From assembly GCF_947498825.1 (NCBI RefSeq), contig NZ_CANMLV010000001.1, forward strand, positions 372,001 to 436,000: DNA of 64,000 nt, read 5' to 3'. This stretch comes from an uncultured Cedecea sp. Its GTDB lineage: Bacteria > Pseudomonadota > Gammaproteobacteria > Enterobacterales > Enterobacteriaceae. Within the stretch, counting starts at the first letter, position 1. Each line of letters starts with the position of its first letter. The position numbers and the translations under genes are program-made. The notes under the pieces were generated by a model that searched no databases, was not told where the DNA came from, and was given only the letters and a program-made list of their open reading frames with translations. Shown in pieces: positions 38,716 to 47,015 of this stretch.

Positions 38716-38882
38716 TTTTAACCACCTCAAGCTTACTGAATATATGCATGAAACAGCGAAACAATGCATATTTCAAGCGCTAGATCTCACTTAAAATTAA
38801 CTGGTTCGTTCCTCTTCAGAATTGCGTCATAAAAACGTACCAATCGTGAAAAATAATCTAAATTCCCTATTTCACGCGGATT

Positions 38883-38902
38883 AATGTGACATTCATCACC
38901 AT
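38883..38902 (+). promoter_or_regulatory. Candidate CRP site upstream of PTS IIBC
   Basis: AATGTGA-CATTCA-TCACCATT matches the CRP consensus in nine of ten core positions. A TTGGAT/TAATAT pair with 16-base spacing lies at 38911-38938. The site could also serve the divergent dehydratase gene. Confidence 0.6.
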
Positions 38903-38970
38903 TTTGTCGATTGGATAATTACTGGCAATGGATAATATGAGCGGAATAAACAGAACAGCACCAGGACACT

Positions 38971-40389
38971 ATGATGGCATTGTCAGAGACCGATTCAGCA
39001 AAAGTCGATGCGTTTAACGCAAAACTAGCCACACTTATCGCCGCATTAGGTGGCGATCAAAATATTGAAAATATCACTCACTGTATGACTCGACTGAGAT
39101 TCAAACTGATTGATGAATCGCTGACCAACAAGGCGAAACTTGAAGCTATTGATGGCGTCAAGGGGGTGGTGATAGCCCAAGGTCAGACCCAGGTGATTAT
39201 CGGTGTTGAGGTGGAGAAATGGTTCAATGCCCTGTCCGGTAGCCACGCTGCAACTGGCGAAAAAGTTGACCCGAAGAGCGTTCAAAAAAAGGGCCAGCTC
39301 TTTCAGAATGCCATGCGTATCGTCGCCGGTATTTTTGGCCCGGTAGTACCGGCAATTGCCGGTTCAGGTATGTTAATGGGGCTGCTATCTGGCCTGATAG
39401 CCACCAATGTTATCTCTGAAAGCTCAGATACCGTGTTCTTTTTCCGGTCTATTTCCGTAGCGGTATTTTTCTTCTTACCGATGCTGGTTGCCTTTTCGGC
39501 GGCAAAAGTCTTCAAAGTTAACGAATATATTGCTCTGGCGGTTGCCGCGGCGATGATGGCTCCCAAATTGCTGGAGAAAGCCACTCAGCTTAAAGCCGAT
39601 GGCCAAGTGCCAGAGCTTTCAGTATTTGGTTTTGTTCCTGTTGAGCTACTCAATTATGGCGGGGCTATTGTTCCGGCTATTTTAGCTGTCTGGGTATTAT
39701 CCAAAATCACACCTTTTGTGGATAAATTTGTTCCCTCAACCGCGAAACCGGTATTCACACCGCTACTGGCATTTACCGTCACCTCTACGGTTGTGCTGTC
39801 CTTTGTTGCACCGGCAGGTATCTGGTTCAGTAATGGCGCAGGCTGGGTCGTTAGCTCCCTGCTTGATATCTCCCCGACACTGACAGGATTTGTCTTTGGT
39901 CTGACCCGCCCGATTACCATCGTCTTTGGTATTCACCACAGCATGACGCCTATCAGCCTGAATAACTTCGCGCTCTATGGCAAAGACCTGCTAATGCCGA
40001 TTATGTGTTTAGCCAATATGGCTATTGCCGGGGCCACGGTTGCCGTATGGTATAAGCAACGTAAGCTTTCAACAAAAGAACAATCTTCCATCACGCTGGG
40101 TTCTGGAGTGACTGCTGTTTTGGGTATTACTGAACCGGCATTATTTGGTGTTCTGACTAAATATACTAAAGCCTTAGTCATGGCAAGCATCGCAGCCGGA
40201 GTATTCGGTGCCATCTCCGTAACGCTTGATACTCACTTAACCAGTTATATTTTATCCTCTGTATTCAGTTTACCCGCCTACTTAGCAGGTGGTACGCAGA
40301 ACTTTATTCAAGCCATTTTGGGTGTCTGTGGGGTCTTTGCTCTGGCATTTATACTGACCGTTATGTTTGTCAGGGTCGATAATAAATAA
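38971..40389 (+). CDS. PTS glucose-family IIBC transporter (beta-glucoside/sucrose-like)
   Basis: A 472-residue fusion. The IIB domain covers residues about 10-90, with phospho-Cys38 in THCMTRLRF; the IIC domain has about ten helices (GSGMLMGLL, HHSMTPI, GITEPALFGV). There is no IIA domain, so it would take phosphate from the general glucose IIA (Crr). An ATG three bases after the annotated one has the better SD spacing. The sugar is not predictable beyond the beta-glucoside/trehalose/sucrose group. It is divergent from the mannonate dehydratase-like gene and has its own terminator. Confidence 0.88.
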   Translation: MMALSETDSAKVDAFNAKLATLIAALGGDQNIENITHCMTRLRFKLIDESLTNKAKLEAIDGVKGVVIAQGQTQVIIGVEVEKWFNALSGSHAATGEKVDPKSVQKKGQLFQNAMRIVAGIFGPVVPAIAGSGMLMGLLSGLIATNVISESSDTVFFFRSISVAVFFFLPMLVAFSAAKVFKVNEYIALAVAAAMMAPKLLEKATQLKADGQVPELSVFGFVPVELLNYGGAIVPAILAVWVLSKITPFVDKFVPSTAKPVFTPLLAFTVTSTVVLSFVAPAGIWFSNGAGWVVSSLLDISPTLTGFVFGLTRPITIVFGIHHSMTPISLNNFALYGKDLLMPIMCLANMAIAGATVAVWYKQRKLSTKEQSSITLGSGVTAVLGITEPALFGVLTKYTKALVMASIAAGVFGAISVTLDTHLTSYILSSVFSLPAYLAGGTQNFIQAILGVCGVFALAFILTVMFVRVDNK

Positions 40390-40406
40390 TCCGTATTAAC
40401 GTCGTA

Positions 40407-40447
40407 AATAAGCCCTACTCTGTATAAAAAGGTAGGGCTTATTTTTT
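40407..40447 (+). terminator. Rho-independent terminator of PTS IIBC
   Basis: A 12-bp stem AATAAGCCCTAC / GTAGGGCTTATT is followed by a T-run, 18 bases after the stop codon. Confidence 0.85.
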
Positions 40448-40689
40448 AACGTAATTTAGAACAGAGTACATCAGCAAAATATAAATTTAAATCAGAACTA
40501 CTAAAACTGCCCTGAAATATCGCCATCGCTAACGTTTAATGTCAGCGACAGGTATAGTAACGGGCATATAAAAATTGATGATAGCCTGTGCTTTCATGAC
40601 TTAGATTATCCAAGTAAAAAGTTTTTGATAAAATAAGCCCCGTCGTACAGGTTGCCATTCAACCCACAGACTCAAAATGGAGTTACTTT

Positions 40690-41436
40690 ATGGAGTATAA
40701 AGTCTCCATGCGTAACTACACGACCCATTTTCACTCAGAAAAAACTTCCTATAACCGGAATCGTTTATTACTGCAGGCTAACCGAATTTTATACAAAACA
40801 CAGGATGCTAACCTGAATCTGAGTTTCGTTTACCATAAAGAATCTCATGATGTTAAAAGCGGTATGCCTGCTAAAAATTCGTACCATTCATATTGGTTGA
40901 TCCCTGGCGGTAACTATAACTTTACCGAGCAATTCTCTTTTGTATTCTGGGATGCCGTTTACTACTACGATAATGCGTTCTCAGGCCCAGGTATCAATGA
41001 CTGGGAGTGGGAAAGTGAACATGGTTTCCAGTATAAATTTAACAACCAAGTCCAGGCAAAACTGATGTACTACCGCGATCAAACCTGGAACAGTCACGGC
41101 GACACCACCTGGGAGCAGAACCAGATCCGCGGCTATTTCCCTACCACAATTAATGAGCAGTGGAATATTCAGCCTTATTTCCGCTATTACCTTAATGAAA
41201 AGAGCTACAACACAGTGACCGGACAAACAACTAACCGCGCTGATACTGGCGGTCTGCGTTTAGGGCTGATTGTAAACTATAATTTGACGCCTAAAACTAC
41301 GCTCTGGACCAACCTGGCCTGGGAGCAGACGCAATGGAAACACTCAAAAAACAGCCAGCAAGTACAGCTCACTCATGGACATGATAACACGCAGGATTTC
41401 CGTCTTTACGCTGTAGGTATTCGTCATACCTGGTAG
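40690..41436 (+). CDS. OmpG-family porin, N-terminally truncated
   Basis: A 248-residue beta-barrel protein with alternating aromatic/polar strands and a C-terminal strand (RLYAVGIRHTW) that suits outer-membrane insertion. The second half (EWESEHGFQYKFNNQVQAKLMYY, QIRGYFP) recalls the OmpG porins, which are usually near 300 residues. No signal peptide precedes it. The frame stays open upstream to 40615 with coding-like residues (VVQVAIQPTDSKWSYF) but no start codon, so the 5' end seems lost and the protein may not be exported. The region 40448-40689 shows nothing else I can name. Confidence 0.6.
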   Translation: MEYKVSMRNYTTHFHSEKTSYNRNRLLLQANRILYKTQDANLNLSFVYHKESHDVKSGMPAKNSYHSYWLIPGGNYNFTEQFSFVFWDAVYYYDNAFSGPGINDWEWESEHGFQYKFNNQVQAKLMYYRDQTWNSHGDTTWEQNQIRGYFPTTINEQWNIQPYFRYYLNEKSYNTVTGQTTNRADTGGLRLGLIVNYNLTPKTTLWTNLAWEQTQWKHSKNSQQVQLTHGHDNTQDFRLYAVGIRHTW

Positions 41437-41456
41437 CCCAACAATAATGCGTCAAT

Positions 41457-41482
41457 ATACCCGGAAAGATTTCTCCGGGTAT
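41457..41482. terminator. Hairpin between convergent porin and manA
   Basis: ATACCCGGA / TCCGGGTAT, a 9-bp stem with 8-nt loop, lies between the convergent stop codons. Confidence 0.5.
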
Positions 41483-41509
41483 CATGCTCCGCTTTACTGA
41501 TAATATTAA

Positions 41510-42691
41510 CTAGCTCGTCCCATCAGCATAGGCTCTCGCGAGTTTTCCCTTACCGCTGATAGTCACCGCCGGTTCACGGGCATCAATAAACGCCGACTCC
41601 CCTGCCATAAGCTGTAACTTATGCTCGCCATTACTCAAACTCACCTCCCCTGAAATGCAGAACAAAATAGCAGGACTCCCGGCAGGCAGAACTGTACCCG
41701 CCGTCTCAAGGGTGTAAACAGAGAAAGCAAAATCATCAACCGGAACCGGAAAATGCAGAGCCTGACCGTCACTCACCGGGGTCGTCAACCACTGCGGGGC
41801 GAGCTTTTCCTTAAAGGCTACGTTCGCGACTAATTCATTAATATCAATATATTTCTCTGTTAATCCGGCACGTAATACGTTGTCCGAGTTTGCCATGATC
41901 TCCAGCCCAACGCCTTCCAGATATGCATGGGGCGTTTGCGCAAACAGAAACATCGCTTCACCAGGTATCAACTTGATCAGGTTCAGGAGTAACGGTGAAA
42001 ACAGTCCGCCGTCATTCGGGTAGTAAGTCGCTATAGTGCGTAGCGTGTCCCAAGGTTCCCCTTGGCACTTCTTGATCTGCTGGTTAAGCCGCGTCAGAGC
42101 ATGAATTTTTTCATCCCCTTGCATCGCCAATAGTTCGGTGAATAGCAAACGCAGTGTATCCAGTTGCGGCTGGGTCAAAAAATCAGCAATAGCAGGATGA
42201 GCATCAGCAAGTGGCCGAAGTAAATTCGCAATCTCAGCCAGGCTACGAAAACCGTTCAGTGCCACAAAGGGAGTGAGGGCATAGACTAATTCAGGCTTAT
42301 GGTTAGCATCTTTATAGTTTCTGGTCGCTGCATTACGCGGAATACCGGCAATATTTTCCCTGGCAAATCCTGCTTGTGCTGCCTGAAGATCAGGATGAAC
42401 CTGAATCGAAAGCGGTTGTCCGGCACACAATACTTTAAATAAAAACGGCAATTCGCCAAAACGGCTAGCCACAGCTTCACCCAGTAATCCTAAGCTATCC
42501 TCGGCGATCAGCTCCTGCAGAGACAGACTGTATCCCCGAAAGTCTTCAGTCATCGAACTACCACTGGGATGAGCCCCCATCCATAATTCTGCCATTGGCT
42601 GATTTTCAGGATTGGGTATACCGTATAACGTGGTTAATGCGGTTTTGCTGCCCCAGGCGTAGTGTTGTACTTTATTAGTCAATTTGCGCAT
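41510..42691 (-). CDS. manA: Mannose-6-phosphate isomerase, class I (ManA-like)
   Basis: A 393-residue type I phosphomannose isomerase interconverting mannose-6-P and fructose-6-P. Zinc-site motifs are visible: QVHPD and later HKPEL (the N-terminal cupin), and QTPHAYLEG. The start at 42691 follows the family N-terminus (MRKLTNKVQHYAWGSKTAL), five bases after the sugar kinase stop. Its place at the end of the alpha-mannoside operon suggests a dedicated copy that feeds mannose-6-P into glycolysis; whether the genome has another manA is not visible here. Confidence 0.9.
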   Translation of the reverse strand: MRKLTNKVQHYAWGSKTALTTLYGIPNPENQPMAELWMGAHPSGSSMTEDFRGYSLSLQELIAEDSLGLLGEAVASRFGELPFLFKVLCAGQPLSIQVHPDLQAAQAGFARENIAGIPRNAATRNYKDANHKPELVYALTPFVALNGFRSLAEIANLLRPLADAHPAIADFLTQPQLDTLRLLFTELLAMQGDEKIHALTRLNQQIKKCQGEPWDTLRTIATYYPNDGGLFSPLLLNLIKLIPGEAMFLFAQTPHAYLEGVGLEIMANSDNVLRAGLTEKYIDINELVANVAFKEKLAPQWLTTPVSDGQALHFPVPVDDFAFSVYTLETAGTVLPAGSPAILFCISGEVSLSNGEHKLQLMAGESAFIDAREPAVTISGKGKLARAYADGTS

Positions 42692-42696
42692 GATCG

Positions 42697-43611
42697 TTAT
42701 TTCGCCTGAGCTCTGAGGGCAAGCCACGCGGCACCACGCATACCACTGCTGTCACCATGCTGTGCGTTAACGACCGGCGTCGAAAAGGTATCTGTGAAAA
42801 CTAAAGGGGCGATTTCCAGGTCAATATTCTCAATCAGTACCGGCTCATTGGACAAGCCACCTCCGATAACAATAATATGTGGATCTATGGTATTGACGAT
42901 AGTTGCCAGCAGCCTCGCCAGTTGATCTCGAAAACGTGCAATTTGCTTCCGCGCCATAACATCCCCCGCTTTAGCCAGAGCAATGACTTCAGGCGCACTG
43001 TGCATCAGACCCGATAAGCGGAAATATCGCTCTGCCAGTCCGGTGCCAGAGACAAAAGACTCACTGCAGTTATTTCTGCCACAGTAGCAAGTCACATCCG
43101 GCCCGTCTCGCTCAGGACTGAAACCCGGCAACGTGATATGACCGCATTCTGCGGCATTACCCCAGGCACCAGAAAAAAGCTGTTGATGAATCGCAATACC
43201 ACCACCACAACCGGTGCCTAGCGTGATACCGAAAACCACCTCATGCCCCAGCCCTGCACCATCACAGGCTTCTGACAGAGCAAAACAATTGGCATCATTA
43301 GCGATAATAACCGACAGTCCAAGGCGGGCTTCTAAATCTGATTTCAGATCCTGTCCATTCAGTACCAGAATATTGGAATTTTTAATCTTGCCATTGACGG
43401 GAGAAATGCTTCCTGGCAACGCGATGCCAATAGCAAAAGGCGCGTTAATCTCTTTCTTGATAACCGTAATAAATGTCTCGAGTCCATCAAGAAATGAATG
43501 ATAGGTCTCTTTTTCTGTTTCTTTACGATAACGACCAAGTTCAACGCCCGCATCATCAATAACCACGGCAGCCATTTTTGTGCCACCAATATCCAGCCCC
43601 AGATAAAACAT
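42697..43611 (-). CDS. mak: ROK-family sugar kinase (fructokinase/mannokinase Mak-like)
   Basis: A 304-residue ROK kinase. ATP loop DIGGTKMAAV at the N-terminus, catalytic Asp in IANDANCFALSEA, and the ROK zinc motif CGHITLPG...CYCGRNNCSESF. This is close to E. coli Mak, which phosphorylates fructose and mannose. SD CAGGAGATGAT precedes the ATG. In this operon it could phosphorylate free mannose released from substrates that enter unphosphorylated. Confidence 0.88.
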   Translation of the reverse strand: MFYLGLDIGGTKMAAVVIDDAGVELGRYRKETEKETYHSFLDGLETFITVIKKEINAPFAIGIALPGSISPVNGKIKNSNILVLNGQDLKSDLEARLGLSVIIANDANCFALSEACDGAGLGHEVVFGITLGTGCGGGIAIHQQLFSGAWGNAAECGHITLPGFSPERDGPDVTCYCGRNNCSESFVSGTGLAERYFRLSGLMHSAPEVIALAKAGDVMARKQIARFRDQLARLLATIVNTIDPHIIVIGGGLSNEPVLIENIDLEIAPLVFTDTFSTPVVNAQHGDSSGMRGAAWLALRAQAK

Positions 43612-43670
43612 ATCATCTCCTGATAACTAAAAACCTGCCCGGACAAAAAAGAGTCTGTTTATTATATTTT

Positions 43671-43749
43671 ATATCCAAAATAATTCGGGCTGCTTATCAG
43701 TGCGCCTCTCGCACGCAATATCCAGGCAGCCTGAAGTATCACTGACATA
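43671..43749. repeat. Degenerate, internally deleted 127-bp-type repeat
   Basis: The ends TATATCCAAAATAATTCGGG and GCAGCCTGAAGTATCACTGACATA correspond to the outer arms of the 127-bp copies, but the element is only about 79 bp and both arms are diverged. It sits between mak and the porin gene inside the operon. Confidence 0.6.
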
Positions 43750-43820
43750 CAGAATAAAGGCGAAACAATAGCCCTGCATGATTAATAATGCAGTAAACAG
43801 ACTCAACACCACGGGTAATA

Positions 43821-44996
43821 TTAGAAGTTGTATTTAAATCTTACACGCATACCGTAACGATCTTTATCATCGTGAGTTTCATTTGCATTAATACGAGACC
43901 AGTAAGCACCTAAATACACATCGAAATTATTCATATCCATAACATCACGAATACGATAAGAAGTATGAACAGTGTTAATGTCATACTTACCTAACAAGAA
44001 GTCACTGACGTTACTAGCATCAACGTTATTAACATTGAATTCTTTAACGTCATTTTTAGCATAAATATAACCCAATTCGAAATCATGCCAGAGTGCGTTA
44101 ATTCCGGCGCTGAAGTCTTTCTCACCCGTCGCATCCATATAAGCGGTACTTAAATTAACAATCATACCGTCTTCAGGATTCGTTTTTTGTCCGTTCCAGC
44201 TAAACGTAGCGCCGTAACCATTACGTTTCGACTGGTTAACAAATTTACCATTACTGTCAATATAACCATAGGCATTATTGACAACGTTACTTTCCATGGC
44301 GATCGCAGCGGTGACATTATCCAGCATCAAAGCAACAACCGGACGCAGGTAAATGACATTTTTCTTATTTTCTAACGCATTGCCATGATAATTTTCATCC
44401 TGGAATAACGTGGTGCCATTACGTGATGAAGCGTTTAGTTCAAGATAGAGTGGACCGGTAGTTTGACTCAGTAATAACGCGCCACCCGAACTACGGCCAC
44501 GACCTTCTTTCATCATATAAATATAGCCGTAGCCATCTTCATATAAATCATTGGCGGTATTCCCAGAGTACTCAATATAAGTGTCCTGGTTCAGCGGGAA
44601 CATATCAAAGGCTTCATAGCGTCCGAGTTTTACCTTCCAGTCTTGCTCCTGACCAAAAAAGAAAGCTGCATCATCGAGTTTCATGGTGCCGGACAAGTCA
44701 GCCAGCGGCTGAACGGTGAAACCAGCAAACTGATTATTCGTCGATTTTCGGTAACCATCCAGCCCCATTAAAATACGGCCATTCACGTCCCAGCGTTCTG
44801 CATTTCCTGGCTTCCAGTCTTTACCCGAACTGGTTTTTAGCGAAGTTAACTGTCCTGTTCTACTTGCTGCATCGACATTAAATTCAACATCGCCATATAA
44901 TTTAAGACTGCCTTGTGGAGTATCAAATGTTATTCCGGAAATAGCAGGAGCAGAGAGGATAAGTAGACTACAGAGTGAGAGTTTATATTTCATCAT
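43821..44996 (-). CDS. Outer-membrane carbohydrate porin
   Basis: A 391-residue beta-barrel protein with a signal peptide (MMKYKLSLCSLLILSAPAISG) and a C-terminal RMRVRFKYNF-type strand ending in Phe. Repeated amphipathic strands, many aromatic girdle residues. AAGGAA precedes the start. It lies in the alpha-mannoside operon and probably lets the mannoside cross the outer membrane; I cannot assign it to a named porin with certainty. Confidence 0.75.
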   Translation of the reverse strand: MMKYKLSLCSLLILSAPAISGITFDTPQGSLKLYGDVEFNVDAASRTGQLTSLKTSSGKDWKPGNAERWDVNGRILMGLDGYRKSTNNQFAGFTVQPLADLSGTMKLDDAAFFFGQEQDWKVKLGRYEAFDMFPLNQDTYIEYSGNTANDLYEDGYGYIYMMKEGRGRSSGGALLLSQTTGPLYLELNASSRNGTTLFQDENYHGNALENKKNVIYLRPVVALMLDNVTAAIAMESNVVNNAYGYIDSNGKFVNQSKRNGYGATFSWNGQKTNPEDGMIVNLSTAYMDATGEKDFSAGINALWHDFELGYIYAKNDVKEFNVNNVDASNVSDFLLGKYDINTVHTSYRIRDVMDMNNFDVYLGAYWSRINANETHDDKDRYGMRVRFKYNF

Positions 44997-45091
44997 TAAT
45001 TCCTTTATTATTTTTTAGATAGACCAACAGCAGAGATATAAGCGCATCGCAATGATGCGCCTCAGATTAAATAAAATTACAACACTTATCT

Positions 45092-47005
45092 TTAGAGAAA
45101 ATACTTCTGCGATAACGCAATAAACTCAGCGAAGTTAGTACACTGGGTTAAATTCTCGATAACATCATCATCAAGAATATTGGTCAGGTAATCATAAATA
45201 ACCATGCTATCGATAAATGCATCTTCACTGATCGCCAGCATAAAGACCATTTTGACATTTTTCCCCGTATCCCATTCAATACCTTCCGGGAATATGGCTA
45301 CGGTTACCATAGTACTTAACGCAACCAACCCTAACGGATGTGGAATAGCAATTTTATCGGCCAGTAATGTTGAGGCGCGTTCTTCGCGTTCCAGAACAGA
45401 ACCTAAATAGTGATTATCCACGCGCCCTTTCGACTCTAATTGTGAACAGAGAAAATTAATTAATGATTCTTTACTATGTTCACCATTATCAAAAACAAAA
45501 AAATGTTCTGCTGAAAAATAGTTTACCATCGACGTCGGCGGTGTATTATCCGGTGTTAAAAAGTATTTCATATTTTCCAGCTGCCATCTTTCAGGCAACG
45601 GAGGTAAATAAATAACCCGTTTGTTCTTCTCTTCAATGACACTGACCAGACTGATCACGATGTTTTCATCAATACATGACATCGCTTTGTATTGCTCCAC
45701 CGAAATACAGCGATCAATATCAATGTGAGGATACATCCTGATAATTTTCTGGCAGACAATGCGCGTTGCAGCGCCCCCCTGCTCGCTGACCACCAGTGCA
45801 CGGATGGTATTATCCGTGTCCAACAGATGTGTCTCTTCCAGAATGGCACCGATGTGCATGACCAGATAACCAATCTCATCATCGCTGATTTTGCCGCTAA
45901 AGAAAGGGTCCAGTTCACTGAAAGCGGTCAGGGTCATTTCATACATTAGCGGATAATGGCGTTTAATTTGTTCAATTAATGGATTAATAATAGTGATGCC
46001 ATTATTTACCCGAATACGCATTGCCTTTATATGGTTAAGCAGATTTTTACGCGACAGATCATCGTAACTGACATTACAAAACCACGATGAACTGACATAA
46101 CTCAGGAAGTGATTCATGATAGTACGTTCGATTTCATACAGACCTTGCTCCGGCGCATTCTCAAATACCGTTGAGCAAAAAGCAGTCAGATTCATCGACA
46201 TATAGTCAATTTCACTCTGTGGAACGTGGGTTACCCTGTCCCCCAGCAGTAATGGCAATATATCTCCTGCAATACGTTTCAGATTAGGTTCACAAGCATC
46301 GAACTCATAATCCAGTAACCAGTTTCCACGACGAATACGCTCGCAGGTGATCCCGCATATCAGAGTGAAAAAGCGTAAATTGACGTCGCTCATCACCAGT
46401 CCATGCTTTACCACATAATGGCTCAGGATCTGCTTGATGTCAGACACTCTGACCGTAGAATCAAAGATTTCCTGATAATCCTCTTCTGACTCTTTGGCGC
46501 GTAATAAATGATCATAAGCACAGCGACGTAATGCAATTTCACTGCCGGATAACCTGAAGGTATCGGCACCTTCACTGCTGATACTCAAATCATAAAGGGA
46601 GAAGTGACGTTTCAGCAGTTGGATATCATTTCTCAGGCTATAGATACTGATAAACCAAGTTGATTCCAGCTCCTCCAAAGAGATCCCCGTATCCTGGCGC
46701 AGTAATAGCGCCAGTAATGTACGGCGACGTTCGCTCGTCGAACGGTTCTCTTTCCAGGGACTTTGTGACTTTTCAAGCAGCATTTGATGCCCACTCGGGT
46801 TATCAACCTGAATCGAAAATCCTTTTTTACGGCAATAAATGAGACTGTTTCCTGATTCAGCAAGGATATCGTTTAACGCTTTTAAATCGCTGCGGATAGT
46901 TCGCGTAGAGACATCCATCTCTTTTGCCAGGGCGGCCTGTGTCACGCTACCCTGGGCAATCTGGACGAAAATATCTCTGACTCGCTTATTAATAAACAGT
47001 CTCAT
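45092..47005 (-). CDS. PRD-domain PTS-regulated transcriptional activator (MtlR/ManR-like)
   Basis: A 637-residue regulator. An HTH_11 winged helix lies at about residues 1-60 (AALAKEMDVSTRTIRSDLKALNDIL), a second HTH/Mga-like region at about 85-160, two PRD domains at about 170-395, a IIB-like domain at about 400-480 and a IIA(fructose)-like domain at about 490-637 with His in IAIPHPLG. The IIB-like domain reads VVSEQGGAATR where a phospho-cysteine loop is expected, so that site appears lost. Ten bases after the mannosidase gene, it probably activates this operon in response to PTS phosphorylation state. Confidence 0.88.
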   Translation of the reverse strand: MRLFINKRVRDIFVQIAQGSVTQAALAKEMDVSTRTIRSDLKALNDILAESGNSLIYCRKKGFSIQVDNPSGHQMLLEKSQSPWKENRSTSERRRTLLALLLRQDTGISLEELESTWFISIYSLRNDIQLLKRHFSLYDLSISSEGADTFRLSGSEIALRRCAYDHLLRAKESEEDYQEIFDSTVRVSDIKQILSHYVVKHGLVMSDVNLRFFTLICGITCERIRRGNWLLDYEFDACEPNLKRIAGDILPLLLGDRVTHVPQSEIDYMSMNLTAFCSTVFENAPEQGLYEIERTIMNHFLSYVSSSWFCNVSYDDLSRKNLLNHIKAMRIRVNNGITIINPLIEQIKRHYPLMYEMTLTAFSELDPFFSGKISDDEIGYLVMHIGAILEETHLLDTDNTIRALVVSEQGGAATRIVCQKIIRMYPHIDIDRCISVEQYKAMSCIDENIVISLVSVIEEKNKRVIYLPPLPERWQLENMKYFLTPDNTPPTSMVNYFSAEHFFVFDNGEHSKESLINFLCSQLESKGRVDNHYLGSVLEREERASTLLADKIAIPHPLGLVALSTMVTVAIFPEGIEWDTGKNVKMVFMLAISEDAFIDSMVIYDYLTNILDDDVIENLTQCTNFAEFIALSQKYFL

Positions 47006-47015
47006 GTTTTTCTCT

